A stretch of 60,000 nt of DNA from Acanthaster planci (taxonomy: Eukaryota > Echinodermata > Asteroidea > Valvatida > Acanthasteridae): assembly GCF_001949145.1 (NCBI RefSeq), contig NW_019091355.1:287434-347433 (forward strand), read 5' to 3'. Made by a program: the position numbers and the translations under genes. The notes under the pieces were generated by a model. That model had not been told where the DNA came from. It worked only from the letters and a program-made list of their open reading frames with translations, and searched no databases. Positions within the stretch are counted from its first letter, which is position 1, and every line of letters begins with the position of its first letter. Positions 37,193 through 49,400 of the stretch are shown in pieces.

Positions 37193-40100
37193 TCAGTTGA
37201 TGATTTCAATGTGAGAGGGTGGTGGTTCTGGAAGGGTCTTAGCCTGCTTAGCTTTGAGTCTCTCCTCTGGGGGACAATTCTGTACGTAGATGACGCGGTT
37301 GTACGCTTTCAGCCGTCGCCAGAGCTGCAAGTAGACTTTACACTGGACATACATGAACACCAGTCCCCCTGTGAAACCGATCGCCACGACAACAATCTTG
37401 GTCCAAAACGGCCATTCTTTGATGCCACTGTTTGGACCGCCAGTATGAAGCTCTGTACTGGTACGATCAATAAGGACGTATAGAGCCCAGATGACGCACG
37501 TGATTGCAATGATATGGAATGATACCGAACAGATGATCTTACGTCGCTCACTAGTAGTCATGTCTAACTTCTCCCACTGTGGGTCAAAATTGAAATCAAA
37601 ATAGGATAAGGCATGACAAAAAGAAGGATAAAATTGATGGTTACACAAAACTTCATTAGTTTGCTTGGATGGACTCAAAACAATTTCCTGCCGTTGGATG
37701 AAATTTGTTTAGGGGTGACATTATTTTTCGAACTGCAAAGTTATCGATCTGTCTGTCTGTCTGTCTTTAATTCATTCATCCTGTTTACATGTATTAACTT
37801 ACGTTCTAAGTGATGCACAATGTAAAAAGTGTCAGAGTAGGCAGGGCCTAACATACCAACTTTGTATGCACCAAATTTCAAAAAGTTTCTGAGAAAAAAC
37901 TGCTCCAATCACATGTTGGCCATCGATCACAATCGTTAGAAACAAGCAACATATACAGGATGTGAAATTTGAGTAATGACTACATGTACTTATACATCCA
38001 ATAAATTACCTTTCCAACAGGTTTAAGTTTTGTCTGCATTATAAATGGAAATCGGCACAGCTCACACGCCTTGGTGTTGGAGCTTTTGATCCACTGTTGT
38101 ATGCATGCTTGGTGGACATGCTGTAGACTTCCTAAACAGAGGCAAGGAGTGATCAATGGTGATTCCTCATCGCCTTCACAGTGACATATCCGACAGATGT
38201 CACTGCGGGATGATGTCACTGACACTGAGGACTGTGTTGAGCTGTTGCGTGTCAACACGCCAACTTTTGTTTCCGTTTTGATTTTGTCCTCGCCCTGGTC
38301 ACTGCTATCCATGTCCTTCTTCTCTGAGGATGCTGTGAACAAGGAAACTGTTTGGTTGACTGGTGAGGATCTGGTCTGTTGTAAATCATCCTTGTCAGAC
38401 TCTTGCTCTAATGTGGCAGTGTCTTTTGTATCAGCAGCAAAGGCAGAGTTTGTCTTAGCAAGGGATTCTTGCTTCTCACGTTTAACCTAAAATTAAATTT
38501 TAGGAAACGGTAAAAAAAATGTATTAATCAGGGCTTCAACTTGGCGCATTAGCACAGTAAATGTGTGCAAACCCTTTAAAAGATTATACATAGAGCTTTC
38601 AATGGTATAATTTAACATGTACTGCTTACTTCAAGAGCACAGCCGGTTGCCTCATTCCCATCTACCAGTACATCTAACTCGACGTATATGTACTAGTGTG
38701 TGCGTTTACAGATTCTGTTGTCCATGTTTGTTACATACACGTACCAGCACCAGAAAACTCCATTATGTTAACATGTATTGTACATCTGCAGAATTTTTCC
38801 ATGTAGATTCATTTTCATCCAGCATTTCCACGGGAAAGAGCAAAGTTCACCTTGTATTTAACTGATATTACACAACCACCAAAGGCATCAAAACAGGTTC
38901 CTTAATATACTGGTTAAAATAGGAGCCAGTGTCGGGAAAGTATTGATTGAGGATGAACTAAAAGAGCATTAGAGATGAAAGTGAGTCTGGTTGACGTTAA
39001 CTCTGCAAATTCCTTGCAGTTATCAGCGTGGTCAGTGTGAATGACAATATCTGTAGAGAAACACTGCTACGTGTACATACATATGTACATTGTATACTTT
39101 AGTATCAACACAAAACCCGACGAATAGTAACAAAAAAAACCAAAAAAACAATTAATTAATTTCCATATACTGTAATTAAACCTTCCAACCGAATTTAAAT
39201 AAATATAATTAAGAGAAAGCCAATGGTTAAACTGATAGAGTAAAACCCTCAACAGTTTAACCACCAATCCATGTTTATCAGTTCACCTCCAGCTGAAAAA
39301 TTGTTTGCTTTTACAGTGGACAAACTCTCTCATAAAATATTACCCCTATGATGAGCTTGGTACATGTCAAAATGCTACAACTGCAATCATCTTACATTCA
39401 ATTAATCAATGATAAAGCAACTGACAGGTGTCTCCATAAGAGTGAAACACTGGCCAATCAAAAAAGGCCAGCACCGCAGAAAGCCAACGACAATAATTGG
39501 AGACAGTTTGGTAAAAGCATAGTGGGATATGCACTGTTGCTCCTTGTGCTTAGGTTCAATGATAATGTCTGTGCAAAGCTCATTGCTAGTAGTTGGGTAA
39601 GAGTTACATTGTCAATTACATGTAGACCCACCTTTAACATTTTAGAATTGTCTGTTGGAAAAGCCTCCCCTTTTAAACTTTTGACATGTTTGAAGAAAAA
39701 AATGGAGCAGGTCTGATTTTTTGGAACTCTGGAAATCCCGCCTGGTACACCCGTATGTATGCTTTATTACAAAAATTGATGCGACTCATTCATTTGTTTT
39801 TGAATCAAGTTTTAGCACTAGATTTCTTTAATAAACCATTTCAACCACCTAAATAAACGGCTAGCATAGTTAAATGGCACAATTATTCAGATACATTGTA
39901 CTACAGTAATCCATGCACATGGGTATACATAAATCAAAATAATGTTTTTGTTTGTTTTTTAATGTGTTTTTCTAAACTGACAATAGTTTATAAGCCTAAC
40001 ATTGTGGAAGTTCCTTTAAATGGCAAAGTGCTTTTGCATAGTTACAAATGTACAGGTCCATGTAGAATTCTGCCATTTTCAGTGCTTTTGAATACAGTAT

Positions 40101-41171
40101 CGCTTTGATTTTTTCTCAATGGGAAAACGTGGGAGGGGATGATTTAATAGCCCATCCCTCCCCTCCATCAAAAAGTGTTGTGGGAACAAGAGTTTGTTCC
40201 AACAACTTGGTTTGGACTTTCCTACCAGAAGCAAAAGAAATTCTTTCCCTAACATAGAGAAGGCCTTTCAACATATTTTAACCCGTACATGTACGGTATC
40301 AATACTTGTGTGTACGGTACCTGTATTTGTTAGCAGTAGGGAACTAACTAAACACAGAGTGTACGTATTTCACATCCATCCACAGTGTGTGTGATCACTG
40401 TGTTGATTCATATGGCAGCATTTTAATTACCGCTGCGTCTCACTGGTTCCCATGGCAACTGTGTAATTTTTATCCCCTATATCAGCAGACCAATCTTCTT
40501 CCATCACAGCAGGCTTGGTAAAAAAGGTTGGTTGTTTCCAGCATGGTTTATATACATGTGCATCATGACTATGAGAATATGAAATGAAGAAAGTTGGGGT
40601 TGGGAGTGCACAGAGGGATGGTAATATAGGCAAGGAACCACAACCATTTCTCTTCAGATATGTTTGCAGAACTTTGTTCATCATTAGTTTGGTATTTTGC
40701 TGATTTGTTATTTTTGCCAACAACTATCACCTTTCATTTACTAACACATGACTTCAGAAATGATTTTCATTTCATGCTGAAACACACCCCTGGCCACACT
40801 CCAAAATGCAAGAGCTTTGTTTCCCATCCCAAATATACATGTAGCAGTTCAACTCGACAGGAAACAGAGAAAAGCTGTTTCAATAGTTCCTGGCTTTTGT
40901 GAAAGATTTCCCATTGCATCAAAAATGAAAACGTTAGCAATTGGCCCAGTTAGCAATGTTTCCATGAAGAGAACTGCCCTCCTATGCTGTTAAAATATGC
41001 TTTTGTGAAATATTCCTGTCTTGTCCTACATGCAACATTAGACTATTGAATATGTTCACATACCTTAACATTTTCTGTCTCACTTCCATGGTTACATATG
41101 CCCAACTCTTCCATTTCATTGTCTTCTTTCTCAGGTACGATTGGAGTAACGGCGATCTCTTTTAAAGGCAT
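37193..41171 (-). CDS. MARCHF8-like: MARCH8/MARCH1-like membrane-bound RING-CH E3 ubiquitin ligase, 3 coding exons
   Basis: Coding exons on the minus strand are 41171-41064 (36 codons), 38486-38010 (159 codons) and 37576-37193 (127 codons plus stop). All junctions are phase 0 with GT-AG ends, giving 322 residues; human MARCH8 is about 291. A RING-CH zinc finger (C4HC3) has ligands C134, C137, C151, C153, H161, C164, C177 and C180, including the CRICHCEGD and [13 protein letters not shown] motifs. Two membrane helices lie at about 209-230 and 255-273, and the family-typical blocks [14 protein letters not shown] and [12 protein letters not shown] follow. A YNRV tyrosine motif sits in the cytosolic tail. 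Known: MARCH1/8 ubiquitinate membrane proteins such as transferrin receptor and MHC II in endosomes. The N-terminal 130 residues are acidic and Ser/Thr-rich and are not recognisable. TTATTCAG directly before the ATG looks like a splice acceptor, so an upstream 5'UTR exon is likely. Introns are 2,577 and 433 bases; I saw no gene in them. Confidence 0.95.
37748..37766. repeat. (TCTG)n microsatellite
   Basis: 4.75 perfect copies of TCTG inside intron 2 of the MARCH-like gene. Confidence 0.95.
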
Positions 41172-44100
41172 CCTGAATAATTAGACGACGCCCCCGCACA
41201 CATACACATGCACAGTGTGTACGGCTTTTTGGAGAAGTTACCCAAGGAAATCTAGATGTGCATTTTCCTGACGTCAAGAGGAAGTTTTAATCCAGAGGTC
41301 TGATCTAAGGAAAAAATCCTGCATAAAAAATAAAACAATGACCTCATTAAAGAAGAAACAAATTTTGTTCATAGGGCCAAATGCATCATTTTAAAACTTC
41401 AAATAAACATCCTAATCCATCATTATCCACTTTTTAAAATACTGCTTTTCAAAGGGCAATTCCATGGCAACGCATCCATTACCTACACATATGTACATAT
41501 TTTCAGGTTACTTGCAGGAGGAATCACTAAATTTTTCACATGGATTGCTTATTACAATGGTATTAATGTCATTTTTTCCCTTTTTGTGGTACCAGTACTT
41601 GCACACACATACAAGCACAGGTGTATATGCCATTAGGATTACACAATAAAAGACCAAAATGCATTCTCAAGCAGTCCATGGTGGTAAAACAGCAAATTAA
41701 TGGCAGGCCTTTGAGTGTAGAAAGCAAACTAAAATCTAATGACTCAAACAGCCCGCAATCCTCATATGATTGGAAGATTGCAAATTGTCAGGGTTAATTT
41801 TTAATGGATACAGGTGGGTCATTCTATACACTTGGGGTCCACATTTGTGACACTGCTGTGTCCCTGTTACACTTTACCTTTGGAACTTCATGTGAAAATG
41901 CCACTGAAATTTATTTCAAACAATTTTTGTTTTGCAGGTAATTTGCATTGCTAACGTAAGTTAATTGCTTTTAGAAATTGAAGAATGTGCTCTGAAAAGT
42001 GATACATGTACATCAGATGTGACACAGGGATATGAAAAAACTGGACCTAAAATTTATAGAATGAGCAAGGTACACATGTACATGTAAAATGATGTCCCAG
42101 TTGGTGTTATTTAAGTGGTTGCTACATGTACGTGCAGTAACAATCCTCTTTTTCTAAGTAATTAGATTGACTGAAATCAGAGCAAGTATAGAAATGTATT
42201 GTAACCATAGTAACTGCACAATTCCATATACTTTGCCGAGGATGTCCCTACATGTACACGTAATGTATGTGTATGTATCTGAAAATGAATTATCATGCAA
42301 ACATAAAATTTACTTGTAATAAGTAAACCATGACATACTGTTTAAAGAAATATCTGATCATGGATCTGCTGATATTTATTTTGGCTACTTTTTTATTAAC
42401 CAATCTTGGCCAATTTTTAAAATTTTATTTACCCCAAACCTCAAGAGTACTACAGAAGCAGTGTCGCAAAAAACTTAATTGATCATTTACAGTATCATTA
42501 CACAGTCAGCAATCTGTTCCTCCTCCCTATGGAAGCCTTGGTTTCCTTGTTTACCACCCCACTGACACAGAACAATTGCTCATTTCATAGCATAAATCCC
42601 CTTAAAAGGGTAACTGCAACAAGCAGGTCTTGTGTCACTGCTGCAGAATCCTAATGTCAGCACAAAGGCCTTGAAGGCTAAAAACTGTGGAACATCGCAC
42701 TGCTGTTGCCATTGACTAATATCGCTGCCGCAAACTTCTATCGTTTTCAAGACTCAAATTTATTATTATTTCAAAGCAAGTTCAAAGTCCTTTTCCATAC
42801 AATAATATGTGTATGCATACGCTTAATGAAACTACATGAAAACAAAAACAACAGGTGTATTTTATAAGTGTTTTTACCATACCAGTACATCACTGAGAAT
42901 GCTGGCTTACATGTAGGAGCATAATTCATGGCCACTTTGCATATTCCAAGGAAAAAGGTGCCTGGACAAATTTATGTGTGTGATGTTAAAGTGGACAGAT
43001 AAATTTATTAAATGAAGCATGTAATGCTGAATAAGGTGAATTCACGCTGAAACGAAATAAAAATCACCAGCTTTTTGTATTCAAATCACCGGTGTATGCT
43101 TATGCACATGAAAGTACATGTATGTATCTTTGGTTCCCACAATTTGCAATTTGAAAATGAAGATCTTTATTCCTTCCTATCCCACAAGTGAATTCCTCTT
43201 CACTGTTCCAACTTATCCGTTTTCCTGACCCATGCTCCCTTCTAACCCTCCAACTGGCTCAACTACACTCAAACAACACCCAAGAGACCTAGTCCAATTA
43301 GGACAAATTGAGGTAAATGTTCCAAGGTCTAGCACAAACAATATAGTAGGACACAAGACCAGATTCACAGACAGATTTGTTTACACAGCATTATTACTGC
43401 ACCAGTACAAATATTATTAATGCATGCCGGTCAATCCAAAGGGTTAGAATAATATTTGGCACAAGGACTTTACGGACTCAATTATTTGGCAGCTGTTTCA
43501 AAATGAGGAGTAAGTCATTCTTATTTTGTTAAGCCTGTAGTGGTCACTTCATTTAATAAATGAACATTTTGTTGGCTGTAAATACTGATGATGATTGCTA
43601 CAATAAATAAACCTCCTTGCTATACATGTACATACATCATTAGGCTGTGATCAAACAAACATCATGCTTCTTTTTGCCTCATACATGTATACAGGCACTG
43701 TACATTGTATGCCTGTAGGCATCGATTGAGGTAAATATCTTGGTCAACATTTGTAAAAATCTACTTCAGGAAATGTACATATTTTCCATGTGTAGTCTTG
43801 TAAATGTAATGTACATGGCTGTCAGCTTTGTGTTTGGACACAATCTTTTTGGGCACACTGTGGCAGTACACAATGTATGTACATGTGGGTAGGGACTCAA
43901 AAATATTGTAAACTAACATACTGTACATTTTATCCTAAATTATAATGAACTTTTTGTAGATCTACATGACTGCCTTACTGAAGGGAAACTGCAATGATTG
44001 CCTGGAAAGTAATCATTAAAAAACGATTAAAAAAAAACCCAATCAAATCATACCTGCCGAACGGGGCCAAAAGGAGACATCAGAATATTAAAATTTCTCA

Positions 44101-44285
44101 TTAAAGTTGCCATTATCTTGTCCAATTTGAAAATTATAGATTATAGACATTTGAAATGTCAAGTCTGATTGATTTTCACAGTAAGTGATGAAATAAGGGA
44201 CCTGGTGACTATACGGTCACGCATGTTAGGCCTACATGTAACCCTACTGCAGTTAACGAGTCAATAGCACGGGGCCAGGTTCAGG

Positions 44286-44572
44286 GAACAGAAGAAAATT
44301 ACGTAACACCACACAATCTGGGCTCTCTTTACATGATGTACATGTAAGGCCGCAGGCCTGGCTGAAATACTTGGGTGTCAATAGAATTTGTCAGTCAGAT
44401 CAGAGTAGCCACCACTGGCACCAGACAGTCATTCGTGTGGGTGTTAACGTCCGGTAAATGAAGTAATAAATTTTTGAAGAATTTTGAAAAAACAGAAAAT
44501 CTTGAATTGAAAATCCCCCAGGAATTCGTCATGCAACTTCAAATTAAACCCACCTGGCAGCAGGTGGTTAAA
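44286..44572 (+). repeat. Dispersed repeat, copy B (matches 31859-32100, opposite strand)
   Basis: Blocks shared with copy A in the same order: AACACCACACAATCTGGGCT, CGCAGGCCTGGCTGAAATAC, TTGGGTGTCAATAGAATTTG and CACCTGGCAGCAGGTGGTTA at the end. It is slightly longer than copy A owing to indels. Confidence 0.7.
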
Positions 44573-44700
44573 TGAATAATGCATGATGGTGGTCAATGTG
44601 CAGACAATACTGTTGAAAACTGTGTAAATCTTTTTATTTAGGGCCTAGGCCTCATGAGTCATGTTTGGACTTAGCGGGGGAAAAACAAATCGCAGTGGCT

Positions 44701-45115
44701 GTTGTTACAGCAGCCATAACGCATCTCCCATTTTCTATCGTTACGGCACTGCAACTACACAAGCATTCCAACTTAAGCGCAGAGTTCGGACTTTCCCTAA
44801 AAAAAATCCTCCAAAGCCTCCGATGAGAAAAGAAAATAGATTCCTGCTTAGGCCTATACAATTAATAACCAACATAAAAAACAATTATGGTATAAAATTT
44901 AGGCGAAAAAAATAAAATAGTCCAGGCGCAGATTCAGGCTTGCACACCAGTGATTCCAAACCTTCCACTTTGACCATTCGGCAACACGCGTTAGGTTAAG
45001 CCTAATTTTAAAATACACATAACACCGTCATAACGATCAGCTACGTCATCGCACTTGCGCAGTTCAGTGCCGTAATGATAGAAAATGAGAAATGCGTTAC
45101 AAGTGGCGTAACAAT
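44701..45115. mobile_element. Inverted-repeat element of about 415 bp
   Basis: The left arm (44701-44755; core AACGCATCTCCCATTTTCTA then TCGTTACGGCACTG) pairs with the right arm (about 45063-45115; reverse complement AACGCATTTCTCATTTTCTA then TCATTACGGCACTG). There are a handful of mismatches over roughly 40 bases. The spacer is about 300 bases without a convincing frame. Consistent with a non-autonomous DNA transposon; termini not defined precisely. Confidence 0.55.
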
Positions 45116-46464
45116 ACCCACTTCGAAAACAAATACAAATAGGCCCTATACCCTACCATGGCATTTGCCAACAATAAATAACGTTAGTATAGTAAAGTCA
45201 TGGAAGTGGCAAAGGTGTCGCAAAAATCACACCAAAAATGCGCCTTACCATCAATCCTCTGCATTCCGATTGTAGAAACCGTAAAGATATGCAAGACGCC
45301 CAGAAGACGATTAAATTGTCCAAGGAATTCTAACGTTACCGTAGCTTCAGAGAACTTGATAAATTACCATATCGGTCATCAGTCTGTCACTACTTTTCAC
45401 AGTATTGTTAATGTTCTCGATTAGTTCTCTTAACTGTTTGCGACACTTTTTTAAGTGTACGGCGTGTACTCACACCCAATGCATTAAAATGGGCACAGGA
45501 CAAAGAATAAGGACAAAACCATTACAGTAAACAGCCGTACATCTGATAAAGAACGAAACTCTTGGTGGCGCTGTTAACGAAAACAGGTGATACAATTGAT
45601 CATGAATTCGCAGTCCAGGGGCGGCAGGCAACATAACACTTTTTTAACAGGACATAGAAATTCCAGCCAAACCTTGCCAAAACTCGAAGAAAATCTTTTG
45701 GTTGTGGAGTCAGTGTACTCCCAGTTTAATAAGTTATATGTATATAGTTACATGTTATGTGTATTTCCTACCAAATAAGAAAGAAGAATTATTTTATTTG
45801 AAGTAAATGTCTTCGGAGCGAAATTGTGTAAGGTTTGAACAACAGATCCAAATTAAGAAAAGCAAAAAAAAAAAACCTTTGCGGATGTTTCTTTCTATAG
45901 ACTTTTTCATGTTCTATACTACACTACTAACCGTTTTTTCTTCGGCTAGAGCACCAAAATACAACTTGATGAACTTATTTCCTGCAAGTTCTGCAAAAAT
46001 GAAAGTCCTGCAAGTACAAAGTACAAGCTTTCTAGTCACTAACAATCAATGTAAACTACATAGCGCCCTCTATACGCGAAGGTTTTAATAAGTCGGGTGG
46101 CGCAGAAAACCCTTGTTTCTCATGAAATACCTTACGTAAGAGGAGGGAATCAGACAATTTAGGGTCGGACTGCATGGATTGAGGCGAGAGACGTGAGCGA
46201 GGGGAAACACGAAAAAAGTGCAGCACTTTTTCCACAGAAGTGAACAAATATTGGTAGGCCTGGGTCAGCACATTTGCAAACTGTATAATGCAAATTACAT
46301 TGCTCATTTGTATACTGTGCCGTGCTAAATGCTTTGCACCATTTTCTTGCGATTTTTAGCAGACGACCAACTTGACACTGACAGTGACAGGTGACACTGA
46401 CATGCTTGATTGAGTTGAAATGCTTGAAAATGAGAGAGTTGTGACAGCCTTAATCCGGTGGTGG

Positions 46465-47533
46465 GAATGTTGGTCACTTCGGCACTTTGCCAACTCGGTA
46501 CCTCGTCAACTCGGCACCTTTCAAACTCAGCACCTAGTCGGTACCTACATGTACATGTAGCCAACTAGTACTCGGCACCTAAATTTTGCCTCGGGTCTGC
46601 ATTTCCTAACTCGGCACCTGACTGACTTGGCACCTGACCGACCTGGCATCTGACGATCATTGGCACCAACTCTTGCAACCAATTGGTCCTTATTCTGTAA
46701 ATGAGCTTAGTAAATGTAATAATTATACTGAAATTTTGTTGTTGTTGATTTTGGTAACCCAATTACTACAACAAAACCGACAAAGAAATTCACAAAGAAA
46801 CAAGAGGTTCACATGCAAAGAGGAAGATTGAAGGAAACCCATATTTGAAATAAAAGTCTGACTTTAATTTCAAAAAGAAGAAAAATAACCTTGCCTCATC
46901 CTGGCCATAATAGGGAGGTTTTATTATATTATGCAAACACTACAATTTTTTTATCACATTCGCGGGCGTCAAATGCCTGTTTGAACGTGCAGATGCACAT
47001 CCCGCATAAAATGTACATCTTCCAATGAACACTCGAATTAAAGGACAAATCAATCACATCCAGTAAATCTTTCAAAAGAAGTGTAATCGTTCATCATAAA
47101 CCAAGCATGAAAAATCCCAGTTGCATCACCTTTGCTCATTCGAAAAAAAATGAGAATTTCATATCAGTGAATTTTTAAATATTGGAGACTCTTAAAATTG
47201 GTTCTATTCGACATGTTCATTTGATTCAAGAATTTTGATGACTGTAGAGTATGACAAAAGATATTTCAAATTGCAGTGCTATTATGTTGTGAGTGAAGCT
47301 GTGAAAGTACTGACCTGACAATTTTTTATTGATTTACGGCTTTCCATGATTTTTTACAAGCTGCCCAAAAGAGTCACAGTGCGAGGACAATACTCGGCTA
47401 GAAATCTTACCAAAATATATTGTATAAGGTGCCGAGTTGGCTATTGCAAAGGTGCGGAGTTGGTGGGTGCTGAATTGGCAAGATGACGAGTTGGCAAGTG
47501 CCGATTGGCAAGGTACCGAAGTGACCGGTTACT
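46465..47533. mobile_element. Foldback-like element of about 1.07 kb with arms of degenerate 16-bp repeats
   Basis: The left arm (46472-46680) is a degenerate tandem array of a unit close to CCAACTCGGCACCTTG, about ten variants, starting GGTCACTTCGGCACTTTGCC. The right arm (about 47425-47527) is the reverse complement array, whose end reads GGTCACTTCGGTACCTTGCC on the opposite strand. The element is bracketed by GGTGGTGG at 46457-46464 and 47534-47541, a possible 8-base target duplication. The interior has no transposase-like frame. Known: foldback and Galileo-type elements have long terminal inverted repeats made of subrepeats. Confidence 0.65.
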
Positions 47534-48217
47534 GGTGGTGGTTAACATTAGGTTACATGTGAAGGAAATACAGGTAGCGTAAGTTGGACTTAGTCAACTC
47601 AACCATAGAGCAAAGAACAGATGACTCTAGTAACAGTTACACACATCACATTTCCATTGGTGAATGACATCCGGGACATCAATATGTCCTGCCATCGGTA
47701 AAGTTTTAAAATGTTTAATAACACTTTTTCACAGTTTGGCTGAAACTCTATGTATTTCTTATGTTTGCCTAGAATTGTTTCATGGATGCTTGCCTAAATT
47801 GGAATAAAACATCTATCCTTGGGGTGACATGTTTGTAGAATCAAAGACGGAGCAAAGAAACTGTTTTCTTACATGCCCTACTCTGTGAAAGAATACTTGT
47901 ATATAGGTCTACATCACAGCTACTTACTTCTAACGGAAAATGGTGGCGATTTATTATAATTATACATATATCCAAGTACAAAATCTGGCATTGCAAGTAT
48001 TAGTCTGGTTCCCAGACCAAAAGGTACCAAATGTTATTTTGAGCTACATGTATCTTTCATATGGTACAGAGCCAGCCTAAGGACCAAGTGGCAGCTTTTT
48101 CTTGCACCAACATAATACCTGGTGCCTTATAAAGTGACTTACACACACATGTCCTGCCACACTGACATTTGTGTGTTATTATTTTGAAACCCCAGATCCA
48201 ACATTCCAAGGCTCACA

Positions 48218-49400
48218 ATGGGTATTCTGAAGGTGCTGAATGTTTTCATAAGTCTCAACTCATTTCCTGTGATGATCGGCTATCTGTTCATGGTCTTTCT
48301 ATCGCCGCTTTACCAAAAAGTGACAAAACCTATGGACTTCAGACCGGTAAGTTCTGTTTGTATCATGGAAGAAGTTCTAGACATTGTAGAGAGAGGATCA
48401 CCATGTCAGTTGCTTAGACTGTATTTGTAGTGAGCTATCCCATAACTGTGAAGTTTGTGGTTATCTGAAAAATGTGTTATAAATGAGGATCATGAGCCTG
48501 AGATTTAACAAGTGTAATATCTGTATAAAAGTCTTTTCACCCAGATTATAACCTCCTCCCACTTTGCTAAACACACAATAAATGTACATACAGAGTTGCT
48601 AGAACTTGGTAAAGTGTAGAAAGGGGAAATCTCGAGCACCTGACCCATGTTGCATGTGTCTGAAGCTGCATGTACATGTACTTGTACATACAGCAGGCAG
48701 TTAAGAAATAAATGCTACATAGAGAAACTTGGAGAGTGGTGAAATGGTGTGCATATGAAACCTTCTGTTATATTTCCCTTACAAACAAACTTACAACTTC
48801 TTGTCCTAACAATTGTTGCTGTAGATCCTGGTAATGTATAACTACGGTTGCAGCCTCCTTAGCGTTGGCACCTTTGCCATGTTTGCATATGGCATGGCAG
48901 ACATTGGTTCGGTCTTTCGCATGGAAACCACACCGGTGCTTGAATATGCCTTCCTCCTCTATCGCATAGCGAAATACATTGAGCTCCTAGACACCATCTT
49001 CATGATCTTGCGTCACAAACGCCGACAAATTTCCTTCCTGCATGTCTACCACCATGGTAGTATGATCAACCTTGCTGAGTTTTCGTATCTACTTACTCCC
49101 TGGGCTGCTGTTGCATTCTCCTTATGTCTAAACTCACTCGTCCATGTCTGTCTTTATTTCTACTACGGTCGCTGCGCTGCAAACCCTGACAACCCACCGT
49201 CTTGGAAGAAGCAGATGACCCAGATTCAGATCACCCAATTCCTAATTATTCTGGTTCATTGCATCACTGGTTACCAGTATCATGGTTTCTGTGGCTACTC
49301 CATATTCTTTTGCCTGACCATGATCTTCCTGTTTGGAAATTTCTATTTCGCTGCATTTCTGCGTTTGAAAAAACCCAAAGAACTAATTAAATCACAATGA
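48218..49400 (+). CDS. Fatty-acid elongase of the HVYHH class (ELOVL family), 2 recognised exons
   Basis: Exon 48218-48346 joins exon 48825-49400 in phase 0 through a GTAAGT donor and a TTGCTGTAG acceptor, giving 234 residues. Family motifs: KYIELLDT at 93-100, the histidine box HVYHH at 116-120, NSLVHVCLYFYY at about 146-157 and QIQITQF at 176-182. Multiple hydrophobic helices follow. Known: ELOVL proteins are ER condensing enzymes using malonyl-CoA. HVYHH is found in the clade containing ELOVL1/2/4/5/7, which includes the PUFA and very-long-chain elongases. The motif ILRHKRRQISFLHVYHHGSM diverges from vertebrate paralogues, so I give no paralogue name. The protein is 30-60 residues short at the N-terminus. 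A splice acceptor at 48194-48195 precedes an in-frame stretch before the chosen ATG, so an upstream coding exon may be missing. The C-terminus (LIKSQ) has no full KKXX signal. A polyadenylation hexamer AATAAA lies at 49726-49731. Confidence 0.88.

Larger units (their letters stand above)
41172..48195. other. Upstream region of the MARCH-like gene and upstream region of the HVYHH elongase
   Basis: Probably contains non-coding first exons of both genes, since splice acceptors sit just before both first recognised coding exons. CpG content is somewhat raised around 44.65-45.6 kb. Contains repeat copy B, the 415-bp inverted-repeat element and the foldback-like element. No additional gene recognised. 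Confidence 0.55.

Noticed and set aside
46472-46680. Repeat array that could be mistaken for a CRISPR-like array
   Set aside because: Units are contiguous and degenerate without unique spacers, mirrored by an inverted array 0.8 kb away, and the DNA is animal.
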